Source: an uncultured Lutibacter sp. (GTDB lineage: Bacteria; Bacteroidota; Bacteroidia; Flavobacteriales; Flavobacteriaceae). Taken from it: 64,000 nucleotides of DNA. Location of the stretch: the NCBI RefSeq assembly GCF_947493565.1, contig NZ_CANLRG010000001.1, positions 356,265-420,264 of the forward strand, given 5' to 3'. Position numbers and translations under genes: made by a program. A model generated the notes under the pieces. It had not been told where the DNA came from. It made no database searches and saw nothing but the letters and a program-made list of their open reading frames with translations. Positions 8,936 to 17,830 of this stretch are shown one piece after another (positions within the stretch are counted from its first letter, which is position 1; each line of letters opens with the position of its first letter).

Positions 8936-10092
8936 TGAATCGTAATTTTTGGTAATTGAATTTTAAAGCTAGTTCCTTTATTTTCTTTACTTACAAATGA
9001 AATAGTACCTTTCAAACTTGTAACATATCCTTTTACAATATTGAGCCCTATCCCAGTTCCTGGATAATACAACACGTTTTTAGCTCTAAAAAAACGATTA
9101 AATATTAAATTTTGTTCTGCTTCAGGGATTCCTATACCATAGTCTTTTACACTGAAATAAATGTTATTTTTATTTTGACTAATTTTTACATGAATTTCAC
9201 TTTCTTCATCAGAATATTTAATGGCATTGTACAATAAGTTTGTTAAAATAATTTTCAATAATTTTGGGTCTTGATATATTTCTTCATCAATTTGATTTTC
9301 AAAAATCAAAACCTGTCCCTTTTTTAATGAAGGTTTGGTAAATTTGGTAATTTCTTTAATTAACTTATTTAAATTTAGGGGAGTGTAACAAGGTTTTATA
9401 TTTCCTGATTCTATATTTTCTAAAGTTAAAAAATCATCTAACATTCCATTTAAATGATGGATCATACTTTTAACCTTAGCTACATGAGTATCTCGTTTAT
9501 GATACTTTTCTAATTCTGTATATTTAACAATTAATTCTGTAGATGACAAAATAGCACTTAACGGCGTTTTAAATTCATGTGAAGCCAGCGCAATAAATTT
9601 AGTTTTTAGATGATTTAGTTCAATTTCTTTGTTTAAAGATTTTTTTAGTTGCTCTACAACTTTTTCAAGCTCATTGTTACGATTTTTAACCTCCTCTTCT
9701 AATTGATAGTTTAAGGTGGTTATTTTTTTTTCTTTTTCTTTTCGTTCACTAATATCTGAAATCAAAGCTTTATAATAAAACTGATTTTCATATTCTAATT
9801 TTCCAAAAGTAAGTTCTATAGGAATTTCTTGACCATTCTTTTTAACTCCTATTGATTCAATTGGAACTTTATATTTCTGATTTTTAGGATGTTGTATAAA
9901 ATCATTAAACAACGCAATGTCTTTAAGTATATCGGTAGTACTTAATCCATGTAGTTCATTATTTTGATAGCCGAAAATACTATTTAAAGGGTTGTTTTCT
10001 AGTACAATTTCTTTTTGCTCATTACAAACAAGTATCCCAACTTGCATGGTATCGAAACAAACTTTATAAAATTCTTTTTTTTCTTTTAACAT
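8932..10092 (-). CDS. PAS-domain sensor histidine kinase
   Basis: A 386-residue kinase without transmembrane segments. It has a PAS domain (about 10-115), a coiled coil (120-165), a HisKA dimerisation domain with phospho-acceptor His172 (SHEFKTPLSAI) and an HATPase_c domain with N box (LLYNAIKYSD), G1 (DYGIGIP) and G2 (GTGIGLNIV). It is cytoplasmic and therefore likely senses an internal signal. It overlaps the response-regulator gene by four bases. An FNR-like palindrome at 10131-10142 lies just upstream. Confidence 0.9.
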   Translation of the reverse strand: MLKEKKEFYKVCFDTMQVGILVCNEQKEIVLENNPLNSIFGYQNNELHGLSTTDILKDIALFNDFIQHPKNQKYKVPIESIGVKKNGQEIPIELTFGKLEYENQFYYKALISDISERKEKEKKITTLNYQLEEEVKNRNNELEKVVEQLKKSLNKEIELNHLKTKFIALASHEFKTPLSAILSSTELIVKYTELEKYHKRDTHVAKVKSMIHHLNGMLDDFLTLENIESGNIKPCYTPLNLNKLIKEITKFTKPSLKKGQVLIFENQIDEEIYQDPKLLKIILTNLLYNAIKYSDEESEIHVKISQNKNNIYFSVKDYGIGIPEAEQNLIFNRFFRAKNVLYYPGTGIGLNIVKGYVTSLKGTISFVSKENKGTSFKIQLPKITIQ

Positions 10093-10130
10093 CTTATGTT
10101 AAAATTAAAACTTCTCCATTATGTTTTATA

Positions 10131-10142
10131 TGATTTTAATCA
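10131..10142. promoter_or_regulatory. FNR-like palindrome upstream of the kinase gene
   Basis: TGAT-TTTA-ATCA is a perfect inverted repeat of the TGAT core. It lies 39 bp before the kinase start, between the kinase and the E1 gene. It is a possible autoregulatory site for the Crp-type response regulator. Confidence 0.45.
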
Positions 10143-10160
10143 GCCTAAAAAAATAAAAGT

Positions 10161-12161
10161 TTAATAATTCAATAAATCTAAAATTTCAGTGTAAAGTTTG
10201 CTTTTAGCTAAATATAAATTCTCTAAGTTTTTAGCAAATGGAATGGGAGTTTCAATACTGCCAACGCGTTTAACTGGGGCGTCTAAAAATTGGAAACAAT
10301 TTTCAGTTATTAAAGCAGAGATATCTGAAGCTATACCTCCAAATACAGTGTCTTCTTGTAAAACTAATACTTTACCTGTTTTTTTTACAGAAGTATAAAT
10401 CGTTTCTGTATCTAAAGGCTGTAGGGTTCTTAAGTCAATAATATCTGCAGAAATATGGTGTTTGCTAACTTCATCAAGTGCCCAATGAACTCCTGCTCCA
10501 TAAGTAATAATTGTTAAATCGAGACCTTTTTCTATAATTGCAGCTTTACCAAATGGAATGGTATAATAATCTTCAGGAACTTCTTGATATATAGATCTGT
10601 ACAAGGCTTTATGCTCAAAAAATAACACCGGATTAGGATCTTCAATTGCAGTTGTTAATAAACCTTTTGCATCGTATGGAAACGCTGGGTATACAACTTT
10701 TAACCCTGGAGTTTTAGTAAACCAAGCTTCATTGGTTTGACTATGGAATGGCCCTGCTCCTACACCTGCTCCACAAGGCATTCTTAAAACGGTATCAGAA
10801 TTTTGACCCCAACGGTAATAAGATTTTGCCAATAAATTAATAACAGGATTAAACCCAGAAGTTATAAAATCTGAAAATTGTAATTCTACAACCGATTTAT
10901 AGCCGTTGATTGACAATCCAAATGCGGTTTCAATTATGGTAGATTCACAAATGGGAGTATTTCTAACTCTTTCTTTTCCAAATGCTTCTAAAAAGCCATC
11001 AGTAATTTTAAAAACCCCACCATATTCAGCAATATCTTGTCCCATAACCACCAAGTTATTGAAACGCTCCATAGACTGTTTAAGTCCTTGAGAAACGGCA
11101 TCAACAAATCTAATATTTGAAGTTTTATTTGAAGGAGTAATTTCTATAAAGTTCGTATGCGTGTAAACATCAGCAAGTTCTTCTTCAATTGTTGAATGTA
11201 TTTCAGGCTCTGAAAAGGCTTCTTTTAAATTCTCGCTAATCTCTAGAAGCAATTCTTCTTTAATAATTACGTCTAATTTTTCAGAAAGTATCTGCTCATC
11301 TTTTAAAAAGGCATGGTAATTTTCAATAGGATCTTTTGAAGCCCAAAAATCTAACATTTCTTTTGGAACGTATTTAGTACCACTTGCTTCTTCATGCCCA
11401 CGCATTCTAAAGGTTTTAAACTCTAAAAGTACGGGTCTAGGACTTTTGCGAACACTTTTAGCTATTTCATTTACTTTTGAATAAACTTCTAAAATATTGT
11501 TTCCTTCAATAATATGGCTTTCCATGCCATAGCCTATCCCTTTATCTGCAATGTTTTTACATTTAAATTGATCGTTTGAAGGGGTAGAAAGACCGTAACC
11601 ATTGTTTTCAATACAAAAAAGAACGGGTAAACTCCAAACTGCTGCAACATTTAGTGCTTCATGAAAATCACCCTCACTAGTACCTCCTTCACCAGAAAAA
11701 ACGGCACATATTTTTTTTTCATTACGTAATAAATTGGCTAAAGAAATTCCATTAGCAATACCTAATTGAGGCCCTAAATGAGAAATCATTCCAATAATTT
11801 TGTGTTTTTGCGTTCCAAAGTGAAAAGAACGATCTCTTCCTTTGGTAAACCCACCCTTTTTACCTTGCCACTGTGAAAAAAGTTGATGCAATGGAATATT
11901 TCGAGTTGTAAAAACACCCAAATTTCGATGCATTGGTAAAATATATTCATCAAAATTTAAGGCTTTAGTTATACCAACAGAAATTGCTTCTTGACCAATG
12001 CCTGAAAACCATTTGGAAATTTTACCTTGTCTTAAAAGAATCAACATCTTTTCCTCAATTAATCGAGGTTTTAAAATTGCTTTATAGAGGTCTATTAGCT
12101 GCTTATCTGTGTATCCCTTTCTATTGAAAACCAATGAAGGGTTATTTTGGGTTGATTTCAT
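10161..12161 (-). CDS. 2-oxoacid dehydrogenase E1 component, fused alpha and beta subunits
   Basis: A 666-residue single-chain E1 thiamine-diphosphate enzyme. The alpha-type half (about 20-330) has the ThDP motif GEGGTSEGDF...ENN. The beta-type half (about 345-666) has GGVFKITDGF, the E-F-I-T/S region and the C-terminal transketolase-like domain. In Bacteroidota this fused architecture is the branched-chain 2-oxoacid (isovalerate) dehydrogenase E1, which decarboxylates branched oxoacids and passes the acyl group to an E2. Pyruvate cannot be excluded as substrate. No E2 or E3 gene is in the window. An Lrp-type regulator gene lies just upstream, which fits branched-chain amino-acid control. Confidence 0.85.
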   Translation of the reverse strand: MKSTQNNPSLVFNRKGYTDKQLIDLYKAILKPRLIEEKMLILLRQGKISKWFSGIGQEAISVGITKALNFDEYILPMHRNLGVFTTRNIPLHQLFSQWQGKKGGFTKGRDRSFHFGTQKHKIIGMISHLGPQLGIANGISLANLLRNEKKICAVFSGEGGTSEGDFHEALNVAAVWSLPVLFCIENNGYGLSTPSNDQFKCKNIADKGIGYGMESHIIEGNNILEVYSKVNEIAKSVRKSPRPVLLEFKTFRMRGHEEASGTKYVPKEMLDFWASKDPIENYHAFLKDEQILSEKLDVIIKEELLLEISENLKEAFSEPEIHSTIEEELADVYTHTNFIEITPSNKTSNIRFVDAVSQGLKQSMERFNNLVVMGQDIAEYGGVFKITDGFLEAFGKERVRNTPICESTIIETAFGLSINGYKSVVELQFSDFITSGFNPVINLLAKSYYRWGQNSDTVLRMPCGAGVGAGPFHSQTNEAWFTKTPGLKVVYPAFPYDAKGLLTTAIEDPNPVLFFEHKALYRSIYQEVPEDYYTIPFGKAAIIEKGLDLTIITYGAGVHWALDEVSKHHISADIIDLRTLQPLDTETIYTSVKKTGKVLVLQEDTVFGGIASDISALITENCFQFLDAPVKRVGSIETPIPFAKNLENLYLAKSKLYTEILDLLNY

Positions 12162-12206
12162 AGATTTTAAATAAACTCAAATGTACTAATAAAGCGTTAA
12201 AACAAA

Positions 12207-12237
12207 AATACCTTATCATAAAAAATGATAAGGTATT
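12207..12237 (-). terminator. Terminator after the Lrp-type gene
   Basis: AAATACCTTATCAT-AAAAA-ATGATAAGGTATTT is a 14-bp perfect stem followed by a T-run on the minus strand. It separates the Lrp gene from the E1 gene. Confidence 0.85.
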
Positions 12238-12258
12238 TAATCGTTAAAAATAAGATGC

Positions 12259-12738
12259 TTAGATTTCTCTAAAAATGGAATGCATTAAACGTGTTTTATC
12301 ATTAATACTTTCTTCTAATGAAATCATTGTTTCTGTTCTTGAAACTCCATCAATGTCATCTATTTCAAAAATTATTTCTTTTGCATGATTGGTGTCTTTT
12401 GCTCTTATTTTACAAAATATATTGTATTTACCTGCGGTAATATAAGCAATTGTAATGTTTGGAATTTTCTTCAAATCTCTTACAACTTGCTTAGTTTTGG
12501 ATGTTTTAGCTAAATAAATTCCAACATGAGATATAAAGGAATATCCCATTTTTTCATAATCAAGAGTTAAAGTGGAGCCTTTTATAATTCCCTCATCTTC
12601 CATTTTTTTAACTCTAACATGGATGGTTCCAGCTGATACTACTAATTTTTTTGCAATGTCTGTAAAAGGTGTTCTTGCGTTTTCTATAAGAATATCTAGT
12701 ATTTGATGATCTATTTCATCTAGTACAAATTTTTTCAT
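12259..12738 (-). CDS. Lrp/AsnC-family transcriptional regulator
   Basis: A 159-residue Lrp/AsnC regulator. The N-terminal winged HTH (about 5-60, LDEIDHQILDILIENARTPF then IAKKLVVSAGTIHVRVKKM) is followed by a RAM/AsnC ligand-binding domain (about 70-150) with YITAGKYNIFCKIRAKD. The length is normal. It probably responds to an amino acid. It sits upstream of the branched-chain-type E1 gene but is separated from it by a strong terminator, so they are independent transcription units. Confidence 0.9.
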   Translation of the reverse strand: MKKFVLDEIDHQILDILIENARTPFTDIAKKLVVSAGTIHVRVKKMEDEGIIKGSTLTLDYEKMGYSFISHVGIYLAKTSKTKQVVRDLKKIPNITIAYITAGKYNIFCKIRAKDTNHAKEIIFEIDDIDGVSRTETMISLEESINDKTRLMHSIFREI

Positions 12739-12810
12739 GATGTGTTTTTATTAAAAATAAAAATATAATATGCAAATTTATTAAAAAAATTTGAAAAAAG
12801 AATAAAATAT

Positions 12811-13923
12811 TTACGAATTTGACAATTTTAATTCCTTAAAATTTATATTATCCGCAGTTATAGTATTATAAGTGAAATAATTTGATAAATCTCCCTTTAT
12901 TTCGATGCATTTATAAATGTCAAATTTACCATTTATCACTTTGAATTTAAGCTGAATACCAATATCCACTCTTTTCTTTTTATTATTTTCGACTATTTCA
13001 ATATTTTTATAAATGATATCTAAAAACTTTTTGTCATTATTTGGAATTTTAAAATAAGGTTGATAGTTCTCAAATTTTTCAGACTTGGCAATAAAGTATA
13101 AACCTTGTAATATCGCATAAAAATTATACTTTCTTGTTATTTCTCTATCGTAATCATTTTTATAATGACCAGCTTCAATTAAAATAGTGTTATGTCCTAA
13201 TTTTTGAAAATTATCTCCTGTTGCAGTAGGATAAAATTCATCGGTGTACCTACCTATCTGGTTAGGAATGTATTTTTGAAGTAATTCATTCATGCTTACA
13301 ATAACACTCATAGTTTCTTTCCTTCCCTCTGTTAAAGTTCGCTCTTTATCTTCTGAAGGAGCTAAAAATGAAATGGTTGCAGGATTTTTGGTTCCTTCTA
13401 CATTAAAAATTGATCGTTGGTCATGTAAATTAAAACAAAATTTAGGGTTGAAATTATCTAAGGTATTCCTTAAAATTTTACTTTCCGTAGCTTTTAAAGC
13501 GACAGCATCCCTATTTAAATCAATATTTTCAGCATTTTCTCTTGTAAATTTAATGGCTCCATCAGGGTTTAGCATTACAATGAATTGTAAGGTACAGTTG
13601 TTAAGTATTTCACTTTTTATATGGTTAAACTGAACACTTGGGTTTGTTAAAAAATTAAAGAGGTCGAACAAAGCTTTGGTTCCAGTGCTTTCATTTCCAT
13701 GCATTTGCGACCAAGTAAGTATTTTTTTAGAACCTTTTCCAATGGTAAGTTTATAAATTGGAATATTATTGGTAGAGTATCCAATTACTTCTTTTTTTAA
13801 AATGGGTGCAACTTTTTTTATCAACGGCTCAATATCTTCAAATAAAATCCTTCTACCTTTTAAGCGTGATTCAAAATTAGAAGCGTACCAATTTTCTAAA
13901 TGTGCAATGTTTATTTCTTCCAT
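12811..13923 (-). CDS. M14-family zinc carboxypeptidase-like protein
   Basis: A 370-residue peptidase of the M14 fold. Zinc ligands His75 and Glu78 (MHGNESTG) and His167 (NLHDQR) are visible, as is a candidate catalytic Glu250 (ILIEAGHY). No signal peptide is evident, so it is probably cytoplasmic, unlike digestive carboxypeptidases. The C-terminal 80 residues are an additional beta-type segment. Two TTACANNTGTAA operators (13980-14015) lie between its start and the divergent CI-type repressor gene, so the repressor may control it. Confidence 0.85.
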   Translation of the reverse strand: MEEINIAHLENWYASNFESRLKGRRILFEDIEPLIKKVAPILKKEVIGYSTNNIPIYKLTIGKGSKKILTWSQMHGNESTGTKALFDLFNFLTNPSVQFNHIKSEILNNCTLQFIVMLNPDGAIKFTRENAENIDLNRDAVALKATESKILRNTLDNFNPKFCFNLHDQRSIFNVEGTKNPATISFLAPSEDKERTLTEGRKETMSVIVSMNELLQKYIPNQIGRYTDEFYPTATGDNFQKLGHNTILIEAGHYKNDYDREITRKYNFYAILQGLYFIAKSEKFENYQPYFKIPNNDKKFLDIIYKNIEIVENNKKKRVDIGIQLKFKVINGKFDIYKCIEIKGDLSNYFTYNTITADNINFKELKLSNS

Positions 13924-13979
13924 AGAACAAAAATACAGATATATTTAAACTACTTTAAGTATTTAGTATTTTTTTAAAG

Positions 13980-13991
13980 TTACAAATGTAA
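13980..13991. promoter_or_regulatory. Operator copy 1, TTACA-AA-TGTAA
   Basis: Perfect TTACANNTGTAA palindrome, the first of five in the gap between the M14 gene and the repressor gene. It lies 56 bp upstream of the M14 start. Confidence 0.6.
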
Positions 13992-14003
13992 ATCTAGTGC
14001 TTT

Positions 14004-14015
14004 TTACAAATGTAA
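14004..14015. promoter_or_regulatory. Operator copy 2, TTACA-AA-TGTAA
   Basis: Identical to copy 1 and 24 bp from it centre to centre, just over two helical turns. Confidence 0.6.
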
Positions 14016-14038
14016 ACAATGAGTAAGCTTCAATTAGA

Positions 14039-14050
14039 TTACAGCTGTAA
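14039..14050. promoter_or_regulatory. Operator copy 3, TTACA-GC-TGTAA
   Basis: Same arms with a different central dinucleotide (GC). This shows that the arms, not the centre, are conserved. Confidence 0.55.
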
Positions 14051-14236
14051 ACTAAGTTGTAAATTGTATAATGGAGATGTTATGAATAACTAATCAATTA
14101 TAAACAATACTTATGTATAATATTTAAATTGCTTTATTTCAATAGTTTAAAATAAATTATCTAAATTAATAATTTAATTAAATCACATCTAATGAATGTA
14201 TAAACAACTTTAAGTTGTACATGTGAATCCTATTTT

Positions 14237-14248
14237 TTACATTTGTAA
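14237..14248. promoter_or_regulatory. Operator copy 4, TTACA-TT-TGTAA
   Basis: Fourth copy, 29 bp before the repressor ATG and in the likely promoter region. Confidence 0.6.
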
Positions 14249-14261
14249 ATATATAGATAAT

Positions 14262-14273
14262 TTACAAATGTAA
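14262..14273. promoter_or_regulatory. Operator copy 5, overlapping the repressor RBS
   Basis: TTACA-AA-TGTAA ends three bases before the ATG at 14277. A bound repressor would cover the start region of its own gene, which indicates autoregulation. The remaining 14051-14236 stretch of this 353-bp gap shows nothing else. Confidence 0.6.
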
Positions 14274-14276
14274 ACT

Positions 14277-14672
14277 ATGGTTAATATTGAAGATTTTATA
14301 GCAAGACTGAATATTATTATGAATTATTATCAATTATCAGCTGCATTATTAGCTGATAAAATTAATGTTCAAAGATCGAGCATTTCTCACCTATTGTCTG
14401 GTAGAAATAAACCAAGTTTAGATTTTGTATTAAAAATATTAAAAGCTTTTCCTGAAGTTGATCTTTATTGGTTGTTAAATGGAAGTGGAAAATTTCCGAA
14501 AGTATCAGTCAAAAAGGATGAATATACACCCTCTTCGCTGTTTTCTAAAGAAGAAATAATGAATCCTACTGAAAGTAAGTTAATAGAACCTTTACAGAAT
14601 AAAGAAGATTTAGAAATTGAAAGAATAATTATTTTCTTTAAAAATGGAAGCTTTAAAAACTACATAGCATAA
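14277..14672 (+). CDS. Cro/CI-type HTH transcriptional regulator
   Basis: A 131-residue DNA-binding protein. The N-terminal XRE-type helix-turn-helix (about 5-70, LADKINVQRSSISHLLSGRNKPSLDFV, shown in part as LADKINVQRSSISHLLSGR) is followed by the WLLNGSGKFP motif typical of flavobacterial CI-like regulators. A variable acidic tail follows. There is no peptidase domain, so no LexA-like self-cleavage. Five identical palindromes between this gene and the M14 gene are its probable operators. It is a stand-alone chromosomal regulator with no phage genes nearby. Confidence 0.85.
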   Translation: MVNIEDFIARLNIIMNYYQLSAALLADKINVQRSSISHLLSGRNKPSLDFVLKILKAFPEVDLYWLLNGSGKFPKVSVKKDEYTPSSLFSKEEIMNPTESKLIEPLQNKEDLEIERIIIFFKNGSFKNYIA

Positions 14673-14702
14673 AAAAGCCTCTATTTTAAATAGAGGCTTA
14701 AA
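14671..14702 (-). terminator. Terminator after the M1 aminopeptidase gene
   Basis: AAGCCTCTATTT pairs with AAATAGAGGCTT. A six-base T tract follows on the minus strand, so it mainly terminates pepN. It lies directly behind the repressor stop. Confidence 0.8.
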
Positions 14703-14724
14703 AGATATTTATTTATAAGTTATT

Positions 14725-17163
14725 TTATTCAATCAGCTTCGCCATTGATGTTTTTAAAATTAAAATTAACTCTTCTTTATTAGTATTATTAGCTTGTTGT
14801 TGCATATAAACCATTTGATTTAACATATTGACAGCCATTTTATCAAAATTGTATTTTTTGTATTGTAACCCTAATTTTACAAAATCGTTTGATAAATTTT
14901 CTATAGCTTCTTTATTATCGCTTTCGGCTATCCACTTAAAAGCTTCACCGTACATTTGTTGTGTACGCTGATTTTGAGTTAAAAACATCCCTTTTAGTAC
15001 ATTTTTTGCTATATAAGGTAGTTTTGTTTTATCTTTTTCGTTGATATAAATAGTAGTAACAGCATCGGGCAAGTTATTTTTAACCTCATCACTAATTTTT
15101 TCTAAGTTTGTTAATGCTGCATTTTTATCAATTTGGTATAATGAAATTAAAGAGCTTCCTTTAACTGCAAATGATTCACTTTCTAACCCTCTTTCAAATA
15201 ATGGTTTGTATATGGGATCAACAAGCTTACCTAAAACCTTTAGAGCTTCAGCTTTTACTAATGTTTTAGGATCATTCTGAGCTAAATTTTCAATTTTTGC
15301 TATGGCTTCTCTTTTATTATATTTTTGAAATAAATCGATATTTTCTAAGGCTAAAACCCTTATTTCATAATAGGGATCATTTAATGCTTTAATAACAGTA
15401 TTTAAAGCTTCTTTTTCAGTTTGTTGATGTTTAATAACCGCTTCTAGAGCTTGTCTTCTATCTAAATAATGAGGGGCATTGTTAAATTGAAATATGTAAT
15501 TTTCGAGAGATTTTTTGTCGTTAATTTCGGCTAACAAAACATGTTTGGCATCAATATTAATTAATTTTGGTATTTGATTGATTGGAAATGTGTACGAATT
15601 TTGTGTAGCATCTACCCATACTTGATGTCTAACTTTAGTTTTATCCTCATAAATATCAATTGCCAATGGAAATTTAAATACTTTTTCTTTTTGATGAATA
15701 TTTACTGTAACTGTTTTATTAATGGTATTGTAATCATAAGTTACATCCATTTTTATATGACCGTTTCCATAATACCATTGGTTAAAGAACCAATTTAAAT
15801 CTTTTCCGCTCACCTTTTCTAATGCTAAACGCAAATCATGGGCTTCTGCAGTTCCAAATTTATGTGTTGTTAAGTACAAGTTCAAGCTTTCAAAAAAAGC
15901 ATCATCGCCTAATACATCTCTTAACATATGTAAAATAGCATTTCCTTTATGGTAACTTACAGTGTCAAACATGTCTTCTTTATCGTGGTAATGAAAACGG
16001 ACTAAAATTTTATCTTCACTTCCACTTTGCATATATGTTTGTATATCGTTATACATATGTGCGGCAGCTTTATCAGCTCCATATTTATATTCGTACCATA
16101 AGTACACACTATAGGTAGCAAAAGATTCGTTTACAGTTAAATTTGCCCAACTTTCTGTGGTCACTAAATCTCCAAACCAATGATGAAATAGTTCATGAGC
16201 AATTGTACCTTCCCACTCATTAGCATCTATTAATTGTCCTTTTTTTTGTTGAGCATCTTCACCATGAACTACAGCTGTGGTATTTTCCATCGCTCCACTA
16301 ACATAATCTCTTACAACAATTTGACTGTATTTATCCCAAGGATATGGAATGCCTGTTAGGTTTGAAAAGAAGGTCATCATTTCGGGAGTTGTTCCAAAAA
16401 TATCTTTAGCAACATCTTTGTATGCAGGTTCTACATAATAATCAACATTTAAACCATTCCAAGTGTCTTTTACAATACTAAAATCACCAACCCCCATAAA
16501 AAATAAGTATGGAGCATGTTTTTCATCCATAGCCCAATAATCAGTACGTGTACCATCTTTATTATCTGTTTGATTTATTAAAGTTCCATTAGATAGGGTT
16601 ACGTACTTGGAGGGTACTGTCATATAAATTTCTTGTGAAGTTTTTTGGTTTGGTGCATCAATGGTGGGAAACCAACAGCTACTAGCTTCTGTTTCTCCTT
16701 GAGTCCAAATTTGTGTAGGTTTTTCTGGATCTTCTTCTTTAGGATCAATAAAATATAACCCTTTAGCATCTGTTATATTTTCACTACCTTTTTGGATAAC
16801 TTCTTCAGGTTTGGCTATATAATTAACATATATTAAGTACTCTTCCCCTCGTTTATAAGTTTTATCTAACTCAATAGTTAATTCGTTATTTGAATAATTA
16901 TATGCGGCTTTTTTATGGTTTACTTTTACCTCATTAATTTTAAAAGATTTGGCATCTAACACCAATTTATTTGTTGGATAAAAATGGGGTGTTAAAGTAA
17001 TCCAAGCTTCTCCATTTAATTGACTTTTTTCAAAATTAAAATCGACCTTTAACTTGGTGTGAATAAGATTGTTAATTTTTTCTCTTTCTGGGTGATAAGT
17101 TTTTACTTGTGCGTTTATTGAAAAAGTGACAAATAATGCAATTAAAATAACTATTTTTTTCAT
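14725..17163 (-). CDS. M1-family aminopeptidase, secreted
   Basis: An 812-residue zinc metallopeptidase of family M1. A Sec signal peptide (about 1-19, ending INAQ) indicates export to the periplasm or surface. The substrate-anchoring GAMEN motif is at about 290-294. The zinc site HELFH (His323, His327) with the third ligand Glu346 (NES) gives a perfect HExxH-x18-E. A C-terminal HEAT-like helical region (about 560-812) follows. It removes N-terminal amino acids from peptides. A single-gene unit between terminators. Confidence 0.93.
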   Translation of the reverse strand: MKKIVILIALFVTFSINAQVKTYHPEREKINNLIHTKLKVDFNFEKSQLNGEAWITLTPHFYPTNKLVLDAKSFKINEVKVNHKKAAYNYSNNELTIELDKTYKRGEEYLIYVNYIAKPEEVIQKGSENITDAKGLYFIDPKEEDPEKPTQIWTQGETEASSCWFPTIDAPNQKTSQEIYMTVPSKYVTLSNGTLINQTDNKDGTRTDYWAMDEKHAPYLFFMGVGDFSIVKDTWNGLNVDYYVEPAYKDVAKDIFGTTPEMMTFFSNLTGIPYPWDKYSQIVVRDYVSGAMENTTAVVHGEDAQQKKGQLIDANEWEGTIAHELFHHWFGDLVTTESWANLTVNESFATYSVYLWYEYKYGADKAAAHMYNDIQTYMQSGSEDKILVRFHYHDKEDMFDTVSYHKGNAILHMLRDVLGDDAFFESLNLYLTTHKFGTAEAHDLRLALEKVSGKDLNWFFNQWYYGNGHIKMDVTYDYNTINKTVTVNIHQKEKVFKFPLAIDIYEDKTKVRHQVWVDATQNSYTFPINQIPKLINIDAKHVLLAEINDKKSLENYIFQFNNAPHYLDRRQALEAVIKHQQTEKEALNTVIKALNDPYYEIRVLALENIDLFQKYNKREAIAKIENLAQNDPKTLVKAEALKVLGKLVDPIYKPLFERGLESESFAVKGSSLISLYQIDKNAALTNLEKISDEVKNNLPDAVTTIYINEKDKTKLPYIAKNVLKGMFLTQNQRTQQMYGEAFKWIAESDNKEAIENLSNDFVKLGLQYKKYNFDKMAVNMLNQMVYMQQQANNTNKEELILILKTSMAKLIE

Positions 17164-17230
17164 TGATACTTATTAATATTTAGGCTTCAAAAATACTATT
17201 TTAATTAATTCATGTAGTTAATAGATAGTT

Positions 17231-17264
17231 AAAAAGCCATACCTGTTAAGATATGGCTTTTTTT
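17231..17264 (-). terminator. Terminator of the DUF4252 operon
   Basis: AAAAGCCATA pairs with TATGGCTTTT around a 10-base loop, with T-runs on both strands. It lies 17 bp past the second DUF4252 gene. Confidence 0.8.
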
Positions 17265-17280
17265 ATATATGTGTTAGAGT

Positions 17281-17829
17281 TTATTTTAAGCTTTTAAAAA
17301 GTCCTTCAAGTTGTTGCATTTGATTAGAATCTCCATCTAATTTAATTTCATTAGTTAACTTCATAATATCAGAAGGATTCATATTTTCTCCAATAACTCT
17401 AACAACTGCAAATCCTTTGTCGTTATCTGCTCCAAAAATTACCACTTCGTCAATTGCTTCCTCTTCACCTAGGTAATTAACACTTACATTGGCTTTTCCC
17501 ATATTCATACGCATAAGTTGTTTGTACTTTGGATTTTTAAGAATTGCAAAAACTTTTTCTTTTTCAGAATTGTACAACTCTTTATTTGTTTCCGTTAATT
17601 GCAACGCTAAAAAATTAACTTTTTTTATAGTTTCTAGTGTATTTTTAATATCTTCAGAAACTTCAGTATCTTTTAACTGAATGATACTTGAAGGTAAATC
17701 AACTGAAATAAATTCACTGTTTTCTTTACTATCTACATAGTATTTTTGTAAAGAAGGATTGTTGTTACAAGCTATTAGCAAGAAAACTGTTGCAAAAGTG
17801 AATCCTATAATTTTTATGAATGATTTCAT
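17281..17829 (-). CDS. DUF4252-family lipoprotein
   Basis: A 182-residue lipoprotein with signal peptide and lipobox (LIAC, Cys21). The mature domain resembles the neighbouring DUF4252 protein: an acidic region, a central K/E-rich helix and a C-terminal LTNEIKLDGDSNQMQQLEGL segment that parallels LTGDIDLNKISELTE in the partner. It is the last gene of a sigma/anti-sigma/DUF4252/DUF4252 operon, one base downstream of the previous stop. The function is unknown, but the linkage to an ECF sigma factor suggests an envelope-stress role. Confidence 0.8.
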   Translation of the reverse strand: MKSFIKIIGFTFATVFLLIACNNNPSLQKYYVDSKENSEFISVDLPSSIIQLKDTEVSEDIKNTLETIKKVNFLALQLTETNKELYNSEKEKVFAILKNPKYKQLMRMNMGKANVSVNYLGEEEAIDEVVIFGADNDKGFAVVRVIGENMNPSDIMKLTNEIKLDGDSNQMQQLEGLFKSLK

Positions 17830-17830
17830 A

